Assembly (NCBI GenBank): GCA_035720945.1
Contig: DASTNK010000166.1
Span: 1 to 20,369, forward strand
From: SCQX01 sp035720945
Lineage (GTDB): Bacteria; Pseudomonadota; Gammaproteobacteria; Burkholderiales; Burkholderiaceae_B
DNA: 20,369 nucleotides
Reading direction: 5' to 3'
The notes below the pieces were generated by a model. The model was not told the origin of the DNA, did no database searches, and saw nothing but the letters and a program-made list of their open reading frames with translations. Positions 1 to 6,912 of this stretch are shown in pieces (the first letter of the stretch is position 1; each line of letters opens with the position of its first letter). A program made the translations under genes and the position numbers.

Positions 1-108
1 AACCACCAGCGCTTGCTGGGGTCGATCGGTGATATCCCGCCGGCCGAAGCCGAAGAGCGTTACTATCGGCACCTTGCAGCACCGGCTGTGAAACCTGTTT
101 TACTTTAA
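1..108 (+). CDS. IS3-family transposase (OrfB), C-terminal fragment cut by window edge
   Basis: The first 36 codons, read in frame 1 up to TAA at 106-108, give a C-terminus containing LLGSIGDIPPAEAEERYYRH. This closely resembles the tail of the DDE transposase (OrfB) of IS3-family elements. OrfB is the integrase-like catalytic subunit that cuts and joins the IS ends. Only the tail is present; the catalytic DDE residues lie outside the window, so it cannot be judged whether the element is intact. The stop codon is immediately followed by a likely terminal inverted repeat, which fits the usual layout of these elements. Identification to family is fairly secure; the subgroup is not. Confidence 0.8.
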   Translation, partial: NHQRLLGSIGDIPPAEAEERYYRHLAAPAVKPVLL

Positions 109-141
109 CCAAACAGCCTCCGCGATTCCCGGTGTGATTCA
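109..141 (-). repeat. Probable right terminal inverted repeat of the IS
   Basis: Read on the minus strand, the repeat starts TGAATCACACCGGG and contains GGAGGCTGTTTGG, the pattern of IS3-family terminal repeats. Its inner edge touches the transposase stop codon. The partner repeat is outside the window. Confidence 0.6.
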
Positions 142-179
142 CTGAGTCACCCGCCTTTTCCGGCAAGTGAGTCCGCCTC

Positions 180-599
180 ATGAAAAAAACCGCCAATTTT
201 TCGCTGCTTGCGCCCTGCTCCTGTGGCAGTACTGCGGGCTACGAGGCTTGCTGCGGACGCTGGCACCACGGCATGCAGCGCCTGATGGCTCCGGATGCGC
301 AAACGTTGATGCGATCGCGGTACACGGCATTCGTGCTGGACGAACTGGATTACCTGCTGGAGACCTGGCACGCGAGCACTCGCCCAGCCAGCCTTGAACG
401 TAATGCGCCCGGTGTAAAGTGGCTCGGGCTGCAACTGCACAGCCATGCCCGCCAAGATGCCAACCACGCCACAGTAGAGTTTGTTGCCCGATCTCGTCAC
501 AATGGACAAGCCGTCCGTCTGCATGAGATCAGCCGTTTCGTTCGCGAAGACGGACGGTGGTTCTATGTCGATGGTGATTTCGTCCAGAAGCCGCGGTAA
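180..599 (+). CDS. YchJ/UPF0225 family protein with N-terminal SEC-C-type zinc motif
   Basis: A 139-residue cytosolic protein of the YchJ (UPF0225) family; the family's biochemical role is not established. The N-terminus has the cysteine cluster PCSCGSTAGYEACC (Cys13, Cys15, Cys24, Cys25), a SEC-C-like zinc-binding motif. Next comes MRSRYTAFVLDELDYLLETW, the conserved start of the NTF2-like domain, and the protein ends with the characteristic DGRWFYVDGDF (from residue 124). Length matches the family (about 130-160). The ATG at 180 has only a weak upstream AAGTGAG. The IS end lies about 38 bases upstream, so the native promoter may have been displaced. A hairpin overlaps the stop codon. Family call is secure; function unknown. 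Confidence 0.88.
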   Translation: MKKTANFSLLAPCSCGSTAGYEACCGRWHHGMQRLMAPDAQTLMRSRYTAFVLDELDYLLETWHASTRPASLERNAPGVKWLGLQLHSHARQDANHATVEFVARSRHNGQAVRLHEISRFVREDGRWFYVDGDFVQKPR

Positions 600-610
600 A
601 AGCGCCGCGG
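591..610 (+). terminator. Hairpin over the ychJ-like stop codon; weak terminator candidate
   Basis: CCGCGG at 591-596 and CCGCGG at 605-610 are self-complementary arms separated by an 8-base loop that contains the TAA stop. No T-run follows, so an intrinsic terminator is only a possibility. Confidence 0.25.
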
Positions 611-1221
611 TGGATCCGGGCTGCAATGTCGCGGTTAATACGGCTATGAGGACACAAGCCAGCGTGACACTTACGAAAATCCAGAATGCGGCTGCGATAA
701 ATCTTGTGCGATACAAACCACATCGTCGTTCCCCCTAAGGCATGGTGCCATCGCGAGGTAGAAATTAAGTGTGGTGTAGCCTCTTGGGTGACCAACCTCG
801 AATTATTCGGCGTTGACGGGCACCCTTGCGATTGGTCATGCCTCACACGACGATGGAAACCGAAGATTCGTAATGGCGCAGCTTGATGAAAAGGCCAGCG
901 AGGACTCTGCGGCATATAAAGCTGGATTTAAGACTAGCCCTGAGGTTAGCGGTGGTTTTCACGCGCTTCCGCACACCGCTTACACTTTCCCACCACCCAA
1001 AATTGAAAAACGCAGATTTCGGGACTTTGCTGCTTTCCGACCCTACTAAACTGACAAGCAGACGGTCGGGTATCTCGCGATGACGCGAGACAAGCCGGTC
1101 GGCTCGCCGGCTCGGCGCGGACGCCGCGTCCGGTCCGCTTTCGACTGCCACGAGAAAAGGCAACACGTGGCGTTCATGAAGTAAACACGCTTAACTGCGC
1201 AACCATGCCAAGGAGACAATC
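600..1221. other. Gene-poor interval between the ychJ-like gene and tctC
   Basis: About 620 bases with no ORF I can tie to a protein family. Short frames exist on both strands (for example 813-1049 plus and 843-1166 minus) but lack a good ribosome site or recognisable motif. The minus-strand frame from a TTG at 716 begins with a hydrophobic stretch but runs antisense through the ychJ-like gene. Near the right end are two GC-rich hairpins (1073-1090 and 1118-1132) in the probable leader of the tct operon. The left part may be decayed sequence next to the IS, but no recognisable remnant is visible. Confidence 0.5.
1073..1090 (+). promoter_or_regulatory. Perfect 7-bp inverted repeat upstream of tctC
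   Basis: TCTCGCG (1073-1079), four-base loop, CGCGAGA (1084-1090). It lies 132 bases before the tctC start. A second hairpin, CGGACG/CGTCCG with a three-base loop, follows at 1118-1132. There is no T-run. They could be an operator or leader structure for the transporter operon; this is inference from position. Confidence 0.35.
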
Positions 1222-2250
1222 ATGCTTTCGGTTGACCTCGGGCGAGGAATATACGCCTTTGCAAGAAAAACCGGGATGGCGGCGAAACCCGTATTGCGCT
1301 CCATTGCCGTCCATTTAGGTCTCGCCATTGGTGCGTTGTGCCTGACAGGCGGATTCACCCCGGCACTGGCCGCCTATCCAGACCACCCCATCAACATGAT
1401 CGTGCCGTGGGGCGCGGGGGGCGGCGCCGACCTGCTTGGCCGCACGGCCGGCAAGATCATGTCGAAATCCCTGAACGTATCCATCCCGGTGATCAATGTT
1501 CCGGGCGCCACGGGGATGACGGGCATGACGAAGTTGCTCACGGCGCCAGCCGATGGCTATACGATGGCTATTCTTATCGGCGATACCACCGCGCTGCTGA
1601 CGAAGCCGAACCCCCCGTTCGAGCTCAGCCAGGTCATACCGCTGGCCATCATGATTCAACAGCCCTCGGGGTATTGGGTCAATGTGAACAGCCCCTACAA
1701 GACCTGGAGTGAACTGGAAAAGGCGGCAAAAACCAAGACGCTGAAGGTCGCCACACTGGGTTTTGGCAGCGCCGACGACATCACGACCAGCTATCTGATT
1801 CACAAGCTGGGGCTGAAACTGGAAGAAGTGCCGTACTCCCATCCGGGCATGCGGTACAGCTCCATCCTGGGCGGCAATGCGGATGTCCTGTATGAACAGA
1901 CCGGTGACGTGCGAAGCTATTTCGATGCCGGCAAGATCCGCCCGATAATCTTTTTCTACCCGCATCCGGTCAACATCCCGGTGTTTGCCAAGGTTCCGGT
2001 CTCGAAAAATCTGGGGTTGAATGTCACGCTGCCGCAGTTCCGCGCCATCGTCGTGAAGGCGGGCACACCGCCGGACCGTGTCAAGATGCTGGCCGACGCG
2101 CTCAAGAAGGTATCTGAAACCCCCGCGTTCGCGGCCTATATCAAGCAGGAGTACGCGGACCCCCACAGCTACATTCCCATGGGCGGGGCCAGGAAGTTCA
2201 TGGAAGACTGGCTGCAACAGGCGAAGGCCACGATTGAACGGAGCAAGTAA
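1222..2250 (+). CDS. tctC: TctC/Bug-family periplasmic substrate-binding protein of a TTT transporter
   Basis: A 342-residue periplasmic binding protein that captures a small carboxylate-type anion and delivers it to the TctA/TctB membrane complex. After a signal peptide ending near residue 50 (hydrophobic stretch, then PALA), the mature N-terminus reads YPDHPINMIVPWGAGGGADL, the hallmark of the Bug (Bordetella uptake gene) family. A second family feature, PGATGMTGM, follows. Start chosen at 1222 because AAGGAGA sits at 1210-1216. The pre-signal region is long, so the in-frame ATG at 1276 (residue 19) is an alternative. The stop overlaps the next start (TAATG), implying translational coupling with tctB. 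Bug proteins bind diverse carboxylates, so the ligand cannot be read off. The neighbours suggest a substrate that is later CoA-activated. Confidence 0.92.
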   Translation: MLSVDLGRGIYAFARKTGMAAKPVLRSIAVHLGLAIGALCLTGGFTPALAAYPDHPINMIVPWGAGGGADLLGRTAGKIMSKSLNVSIPVINVPGATGMTGMTKLLTAPADGYTMAILIGDTTALLTKPNPPFELSQVIPLAIMIQQPSGYWVNVNSPYKTWSELEKAAKTKTLKVATLGFGSADDITTSYLIHKLGLKLEEVPYSHPGMRYSSILGGNADVLYEQTGDVRSYFDAGKIRPIIFFYPHPVNIPVFAKVPVSKNLGLNVTLPQFRAIVVKAGTPPDRVKMLADALKKVSETPAFAAYIKQEYADPHSYIPMGGARKFMEDWLQQAKATIERSK

Positions 2251-2981
2251 TGCGGTCGTCAGGCGTTTGTCCCCGGGGGCAACAGACGCTGCGCGCCGTC
2301 GAAAAGGACGATGACCGGCGCTCCGTGGCGGTCAGCCACTCGCCCTCCCCCCCGGCGGAAAAAGGGGGCGTCCGGGAAAACGCGACGCGTGTCGCCGACG
2401 GCCGGGAACGGCCGGGTGTGCAGTCCGACGAGCCGAATGGGCCTGAAGCCCGCACCACATGGCGGGAGATACTTCCCTACGGTATCAGCGCGATCGTGGC
2501 GGCATGGCTCTACCATGTATCGGACGGCTTTGCGGAGTCCGGCATGCCGGGCCGCATCGGCCCGGACGCCTGGCCGAAGATCGCGCTTGGCCTGATGTTC
2601 TTCGTGTCGTGCCTGGGCATGATCAAGGTGTGGCTCAAGATGCGCGGGACGCTGGCACCCACGCGGGCCAACTCGGACATGCAGGCGCTGAACCCGCCGC
2701 AGCTTTATCCCCGCCTCGTGTGGATCGCCGTTCTCGCGACGGTGGCCTACGTCTGGGCCTGGCAGGTGCTGGGTTATTTCCTGTCGACGATCCTCTACAG
2801 CCTCGTCCTCATGTTGATCGGGCGCCAGCGCCATCCCGTCGTCCTGCTTTGCGGCTCGGTCGGGTTTGCCGTGTTCTTTCTGTTCCTGTTCATGAAGGTT
2901 GTCTACGTGGCATTGCCTCTTGGCGAAAGACCGTTTTCGCAGGTGTCGCTGGCGTTGATGTCGCTCCTGGGGATCCGATGA
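2250..2981 (+). CDS. tctB: TctB-family small membrane subunit, with an unusual N-terminal extension
   Basis: Small integral-membrane subunit of the tripartite tricarboxylate transporter. The family-like part begins near residue 73 (WREILPYGISAIVAAWLYHV), with further hydrophobic segments around residues 110-125, 155-175 and 178-215, giving the usual four-helix TctB topology. The frame opens at an ATG overlapping the tctC stop by one base, but about the first 70 residues are hydrophilic, low-complexity and unlike TctB, which is normally about 150 residues long. The DNA there holds a C-run/G-run hairpin reminiscent of dispersed intergenic repeats. An in-frame GTG at 2418 (residue 57) could be the true start, but it lacks a clear ribosome site. 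One base separates the stop from tctA. Confidence 0.82.
   Translation: MRSSGVCPRGQQTLRAVEKDDDRRSVAVSHSPSPPAEKGGVRENATRVADGRERPGVQSDEPNGPEARTTWREILPYGISAIVAAWLYHVSDGFAESGMPGRIGPDAWPKIALGLMFFVSCLGMIKVWLKMRGTLAPTRANSDMQALNPPQLYPRLVWIAVLATVAYVWAWQVLGYFLSTILYSLVLMLIGRQRHPVVLLCGSVGFAVFFLFLFMKVVYVALPLGERPFSQVSLALMSLLGIR
2335..2373. repeat. C-run/G-run inverted repeat inside the 5' part of tctB
   Basis: A stretch of seven Cs is followed by GGCGGAAAAA and five Gs, so the C and G runs can pair around the A-rich loop. Translated, it gives the SPSPPAEKGGVRE-type peptide often produced by spurious reading of dispersed intergenic repeats in proteobacteria. I cannot count copies in the genome from here. 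Confidence 0.35.
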
Positions 2982-2982
2982 C

Positions 2983-4494
2983 ATGGAACTGCTGAGCAAT
3001 CTGGCCGTCGGGTTCGCGCACGTTTTCCAGCCGGGCGATTTCCTGATGCTGGTCATCGGGATCATCGTGGGCATGGCCGTGTCCATCATGCCTGGGCTGG
3101 GGTTCGTCATGGGGGTCGTCCTGGCCCTGCCGTTCACCTACAGAATGGGCATAGAGCCCGCCATCATCCTGTTGACGGCGATCTATTTTTCGGGGACATA
3201 CGGCGGCGCATTCACCACCATTCTGTACCGCATCCCGGGTGAACCGAGCGACGTGCCACTGCTCTGGGATGGCTACGTGATGGCGCGCCGCGAGGGGGCG
3301 GCCAAGCCGCTCGGGTGGGCGCTGGTCGCCGCCTTCATCGGCGGGCTGGTCTCGTCCGTCGTGATGGTCGTGCTGGCGGGGCCGCTGACGGACATCGCGC
3401 TGAAATTTTCGTCGGAAGATTATTTCGCCGCGATCTTCTTCGGGTTGACGACGGTTGTGTCGCTGGCCGGCAAATCGCTGATCAACGCCGTCATCAGCCT
3501 GTGTCTGGGGCTGTTGATCGCCTCGGTGGGCGTCGACAGCACCTATGGCGCGAGCCGCTTCACGTTTGGCGTTCCGCTATTGCGCGACGGCATAGAGCTC
3601 GTGCCGATCCTGGTGGGGATGTATGGCCTGGGCGAGGTGTTCAAGCGTCTTGGACAGGGGCTGACGCTGGACCGGAGCCAGGCATCGGGGGGCAGGATCA
3701 AGACCTATCTTCCCAGCCTGCGAGAGATTTTCCGGATCAGGGGGGCGATCGTGCGCAGCAGTGTCATAGGCACCTTGCTTGGCATCGTTCCGGGCGCGGG
3801 CGCCACGATCACGTCGTTCATCTGCTATGGCACCGAAAAGCAGTATGGCAAGCGCAAGGAGAAGCTGGGGACCGGCGTGCCGGAGGGGATTGTCGCGCCG
3901 CAGATCGGTTCCACGGCTTCCGTCGCGGGCCATATGATGCCCATGTTGACGCTGGGCATACCGGGCAGCGCCTCCACCGCGGTCATTCTCGCGGCATTTC
4001 TGCTGCACGGCGTGCAGCCCGGCCCCATGATGCTGACAGACCCGTCGATGCGTGTCGTGGTCTATTCGATTTTCGCGTCGATGTTCGTCAGTATCATCGG
4101 CATGTGCCTGATCGGTTTTTTCTGGATCCGGATCGTGGTGAAGGTGCTGAGCCTGCCGCAGTCGGTCCTGAACACCATCGTGGTGCTGTTCTGCCTCGTC
4201 GGCGCCTATGCCGCCCGGAACAGCCTGGGCGACACCTGGATGATCGTGGTTTTTGGCGCGCTGGGCTATTTGTTCGAGAAGTTCGATTTCCCCATCGCGC
4301 CGCTGGTGCTGGGCGCCATTCTTGGCCCGATAGGCGAGCAGAACTTCATGCGCAGCATGATCGTTTCGCACGGTAGCCTGGGCGCCTTCTTCCAGCAACC
4401 GTTGAGCGCCGCACTCATGGCGGCGTCATTCATCTCGGTGCTGTATCCGCTGGTGAAGAACAATCTTGCGCTGTTCCGGCGCAGGCCGGCGTGA
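2983..4494 (+). CDS. tctA: TctA-family large permease subunit of a TTT transporter
   Basis: A 503-residue polytopic inner-membrane protein, the translocating subunit of the tripartite tricarboxylate transporter; it moves the TctC-bound anion inward, probably using the ion gradient. Family signatures are plain: GMAVSIMPGLGFVMGVVLAL near residue 27, YGGAFTTILYRIPGEPS near 75, and the second half-repeat GIVPGAGATITSFICYGTEK near 266, with GIPGSASTAVILAAFLLHGVQPGP around 325-350. About a dozen hydrophobic segments and a length of about 500 match TctA. It follows tctB after one base, so tctC-tctB-tctA is a single operon. Its stop codon (4492-4494) directly abuts the convergent iclR stop, leaving no room for a dedicated terminator between them. 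Confidence 0.95.
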   Translation: MELLSNLAVGFAHVFQPGDFLMLVIGIIVGMAVSIMPGLGFVMGVVLALPFTYRMGIEPAIILLTAIYFSGTYGGAFTTILYRIPGEPSDVPLLWDGYVMARREGAAKPLGWALVAAFIGGLVSSVVMVVLAGPLTDIALKFSSEDYFAAIFFGLTTVVSLAGKSLINAVISLCLGLLIASVGVDSTYGASRFTFGVPLLRDGIELVPILVGMYGLGEVFKRLGQGLTLDRSQASGGRIKTYLPSLREIFRIRGAIVRSSVIGTLLGIVPGAGATITSFICYGTEKQYGKRKEKLGTGVPEGIVAPQIGSTASVAGHMMPMLTLGIPGSASTAVILAAFLLHGVQPGPMMLTDPSMRVVVYSIFASMFVSIIGMCLIGFFWIRIVVKVLSLPQSVLNTIVVLFCLVGAYAARNSLGDTWMIVVFGALGYLFEKFDFPIAPLVLGAILGPIGEQNFMRSMIVSHGSLGAFFQQPLSAALMAASFISVLYPLVKNNLALFRRRPA

Positions 4495-5250
4495 TCACTG
4501 GAATGTCCTGCCGGCCTTTTCCGCCGCCATGCGCAAGGTCGGCAGGAACGCCTGCAACTGCGCCACGGGCATCCGGTCGAGCGGCGACTGGATGGTGATG
4601 GCGGCGCAGGCCGAGCCCGTGCCAAGCAGCACCGGAACGCCGATGGCCACGACGCCCGCCATGTACTCTTCATTGTTGAAGCTGAACCGGTGTTTGCGGA
4701 TGTCCTGCAGTTCGCAGCGCAGTTGGTCCAGGTCGGTGATCGTTCGGTCTGTGTACCGGCGCAGCGGGAGCTGTTCGATGATGCGCTCGCGCTGCTGCCT
4801 GGGCAGGAAGCTCAGGAACAGCTTGCCGCTGGCCGTGCAATGGAAGGGGACGCGCGAACCGGGGCTCAGCGAGATGCGCTGGCACCAATTGATTTCCACC
4901 CGGTCAAGGTAGACCACGTCTTCGCCGCCCGGCACGGTGAGATTGCAGGTTTCGTGGACGCAGTCGGCCACGCCGTGCAGGATGGCGCGCCGGGCCGCCG
5001 GAGGCCCCACTTTCATCAGGAGATTCATGGCCATTTGCCGCACGCGCGCCGAGCACTCATAGTGCCGGTGCGGTTCCGTGCGGGCCACGAGCGAGGCCCC
5101 CTCCAGTTGTTTCAGAAGGCGATGGACCGTCTGCTTGGGCAGGTCTATTTCATCGACGATTTCCGTCAACGATAGCGGTTTGCCCGCCTTTGCCAGGATA
5201 TCGATCAAACGGAACGCCCGCACAGCGGCGGCGTTTGCTTGCGTGGACAT
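4495..5250 (-). CDS. IclR-family transcriptional regulator
   Basis: A 251-residue DNA-binding regulator. The N-terminal winged helix-turn-helix spans roughly residues 8-62 (LIDILAKAGKPLSLTEIVDE, then LPKQTVHRLLKQLE), followed by the IclR effector-binding domain, including FHCTASGKLFLSFLP and a C-terminal GVVAIGVPVL segment. The frame stays open upstream to 5544, but the start is set at 5250 because AGGAG lies 7 bases before the ATG and the protein then has the usual IclR length (about 250). It is convergent with tctA and divergent from the dehydrogenase-ligase operon, so it is the obvious candidate regulator of both. The effector is likely the imported acid or a product (inference). Palindromes in the divergent region are candidate operators. 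Confidence 0.93.
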   Translation of the reverse strand: MSTQANAAAVRAFRLIDILAKAGKPLSLTEIVDEIDLPKQTVHRLLKQLEGASLVARTEPHRHYECSARVRQMAMNLLMKVGPPAARRAILHGVADCVHETCNLTVPGGEDVVYLDRVEINWCQRISLSPGSRVPFHCTASGKLFLSFLPRQQRERIIEQLPLRRYTDRTITDLDQLRCELQDIRKHRFSFNNEEYMAGVVAIGVPVLLGTGSACAAITIQSPLDRMPVAQLQAFLPTLRMAAEKAGRTFQ

Positions 5251-5267
5251 TGCGTGACTCCTAACTG

Positions 5268-5288
5268 GGCACGGCGTGGAGCCGTGCC
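5268..5288 (-). promoter_or_regulatory. Perfect 8-bp hairpin just upstream of the iclR ribosome-binding site
   Basis: GGCACGGC (5268-5275), five-base loop, GCCGTGCC (5281-5288). In the iclR transcript the hairpin would end 5 bases before the AGGAG element (5258-5262), so it could affect translation. As DNA it could be an operator for autoregulation. No T-run follows on either strand. Confidence 0.45.
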
Positions 5289-5341
5289 AACCTATGCGAC
5301 GTGACGCGACCATGGCTTTTCGTTGATTGTATGCCAGTGTT

Positions 5342-5406
5342 GTCCCGTTTTCCGGAAAATGTGAGGCGCCTCTCCAGCGGGCATTAGAAATCTCGAAAAT
5401 CGGGAC
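5342..5406. repeat. Long-spaced inverted repeat in the divergent promoter region
   Basis: GTCCCGTTTTC (5342-5352) is matched by GAAAATCGGGAC (5395-5406) on the opposite strand, with one extra T and about 42 bases between. The left arm overlaps the 12-bp palindrome. Two half-sites at this distance would suit a looping or tetrameric regulator, as IclR proteins can be. Confidence 0.35.
5348..5359. promoter_or_regulatory. 12-bp perfect palindrome TTTTCCGGAAAA, candidate IclR operator
   Basis: A gapless palindrome midway between the divergent iclR and dehydrogenase genes. IclR-family sites are often A/T-flanked palindromes with TTCC/GGAA cores, as in the E. coli IclR site, so this is the best operator candidate. 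Binding is inferred from position and shape only. Confidence 0.45.
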
Positions 5407-5464
5407 ACCGCTGACGCGCCGATTCGCTACATTGGCCGCAATGGTGTGGAAACAGGAGGTGATC

Positions 5465-6904
5465 ATGCAAGCAGAATCGCTGGCTGCGGCGTCCGCCACG
5501 GCTTCTGCCGCTGAATACGCGGAATATGTATCAGCATTGGTCAACCGGGCACGCGCGGCGATGGCGGAGTTCGCGGATGCCGATCAACCGCGCGTGGATG
5601 AGGCGGTGACCGCCCTGGCGTGGTCGCTGTACAAACCCGAGCATGCCAGGGCGCTGGCGAAGCGCGCGGTCGACACGACGGGGCTGGGCCGCGTCGACAG
5701 CAAGATCATCAAGAACCAGCGCAAGACGTTCGGCACGCTGCGCGATCTGCTGCGCGTGAAGACGGTGGGGGTGATCGAGGAAATCCCCGAGCGCGGCTTG
5801 GTCAAGTACGCGAAGCCGGTCGGGGTGGTGGCGGCGATCACGCCTTCGACGAACCCCTCGGCCACCCCCGTCAACAAGGCGATGTTCGCCATCAAGGGGC
5901 GCAATGCGATCATCATCGTCCCTTCGCCGTCGGGGCACGCGGTCACGAGCGAGACGGTCGCGCTGATGCGCGCCGAGCTGGAAAAGATCGGCCTGCCGGC
6001 GGATCTGGTCCAGACCCCCGATCGCAGGCCATCCAAGGCCTTGACCGCGGAACTCATGCGTCAGGCCGACCTGGTCGTGGCGACCGGATCCCAAAGCAAC
6101 GTGCGGGCCGCCTATCGGAGCGGAACACCCGCCATCGGCGTGGGCGCGGGCAATGTCCCGGTGATCATCGACGAATCCGCAGACCTGCATGACGCCGCCG
6201 AGAAGATCGGCCTCTCGAAGACATTCGACAATGCGACCTCCTGCTCGTCCGAAAACTCGGTGGTGATACTGGACTCGATCTATGACGAGGCCCTATCCGC
6301 CCTGAAGAAAGCGGGGGGGTACCTCGTCGATCCGGGCGTCAAGGCGGACATCGAACGCAGGCTGTGGATAGACGGCAAACTCAATCGCGATGTCATCGCG
6401 CGCGATGCGGTGGTCGTCGCCGACAAGCTGGGGTTGGGCGCCGATGCCCGGGGGGCGGCGTTCTTCATGGTGGAAGAAGCCGGCATCGGTCCCGATCATC
6501 CACTATCTGGAGAAAAGCTTTCGCTCGTCCTGACGGTCTATCGGGCACGGGATTTTTCCGATGCGTGCCGGATCGTGCGCGAGATTCTCGGCTTCGAGGG
6601 GCGGGGCCATTCCTGCGGCATCCACACCGGGAATCCTGAGCATGCGGCCCGGCTCGCGGAGACGACCGATGTGGTCCGGGTGCTGGTCAATCAGGCCCAT
6701 ACCATGGGCAACGGGGGCAGTTTCGACAATGGCCTGAATTTCACGCTGAGCATGGGGTGCGGAACCTGGGGACGGAACAGCATCACCGAGAACCTGAATT
6801 ACCGGAATTTCATCAACATCACCCACCTGGCCACGACCATACCGCCCGACGAGCCGACGGAGCAGGATCTCTTCGGGACATACTGGGATCGCTACGGCAA
6901 ATAG
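5465..6904 (+). CDS. sauS: CoA-acylating aldehyde dehydrogenase, sulfoacetaldehyde dehydrogenase (SauS)-like
   Basis: A 479-residue cytosolic enzyme that should interconvert an acyl-CoA and an aldehyde with NAD(P)(H). It belongs to the acylating branch (EutE/PduP/AdhE N-domain/SauS). VGVIEEIPERGLVKYAKPVG and VVAAITPSTNPSATPVNKAM form the substrate and cofactor region, GTPAIGVGAGNVPV follows, and the catalytic cysteine is Cys260 in ATSCSSENS. The C-terminal GTWGRNSITENLNYRNFINI block is also typical. By memory the overall pattern is closest to SauS, which reduces sulfoacetyl-CoA to sulfoacetaldehyde in sulfoacetate catabolism; no alignment was run, so the symbol is provisional. The start is ATG 5465, with AGGAGGTGATC just upstream; an in-frame TTG at 5327 is rejected. 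The CoA-ligase genes follow 8 bases later, and iclR is divergent. Confidence 0.82.
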   Translation: MQAESLAAASATASAAEYAEYVSALVNRARAAMAEFADADQPRVDEAVTALAWSLYKPEHARALAKRAVDTTGLGRVDSKIIKNQRKTFGTLRDLLRVKTVGVIEEIPERGLVKYAKPVGVVAAITPSTNPSATPVNKAMFAIKGRNAIIIVPSPSGHAVTSETVALMRAELEKIGLPADLVQTPDRRPSKALTAELMRQADLVVATGSQSNVRAAYRSGTPAIGVGAGNVPVIIDESADLHDAAEKIGLSKTFDNATSCSSENSVVILDSIYDEALSALKKAGGYLVDPGVKADIERRLWIDGKLNRDVIARDAVVVADKLGLGADARGAAFFMVEEAGIGPDHPLSGEKLSLVLTVYRARDFSDACRIVREILGFEGRGHSCGIHTGNPEHAARLAETTDVVRVLVNQAHTMGNGGSFDNGLNFTLSMGCGTWGRNSITENLNYRNFINITHLATTIPPDEPTEQDLFGTYWDRYGK

Positions 6905-6912
6905 GAGGGATC

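Larger units (their letters stand above)
1..141 (+). mobile_element. Right end of an IS3-family insertion sequence
   Basis: The transposase tail is followed directly by a segment (109-141) that, on the complementary strand, begins TGAATCACACC and continues GGAGGCTGTTTGG. IS3-family ends typically start with TGA and have this GGAGGC...TTTGG type of core. The element therefore probably ends at or near 141. The left end is outside the window, so neither the matching repeat nor the target duplication can be checked. It stops about 38 bases upstream of the ychJ-like start codon. Confidence 0.65.

Noticed and set aside
147..716. Minus-strand frame of 189 codons with a hydrophobic N-terminus (from a TTG at 716)
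   Set aside because: Most of it is antisense to the well-supported ychJ-like gene; the TTG start has only a poorly spaced G-rich upstream element and there is no recognisable family.
813..1166. Overlapping short frames on both strands in the gene-poor interval
   Set aside because: No ribosome site, no motif and mutual overlap; they look like chance frames in GC-rich DNA.
3315..4398. Long frames on both strands inside tctA
   Set aside because: They encode arginine-, histidine- and proline-rich shadow sequences of a clear TctA gene.
5327..5464. Upstream TTG start for the acylating aldehyde dehydrogenase
   Set aside because: It would translate the operator region; ATG 5465 follows a near-perfect AGGAGGTGATC element and matches the family N-terminus.
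5251..5544. Upstream extension of the IclR frame by about 98 codons
   Set aside because: It would run through the divergent promoter region and into the dehydrogenase 5' end; the ATG at 5250 has a proper ribosome site and gives a normal IclR length.
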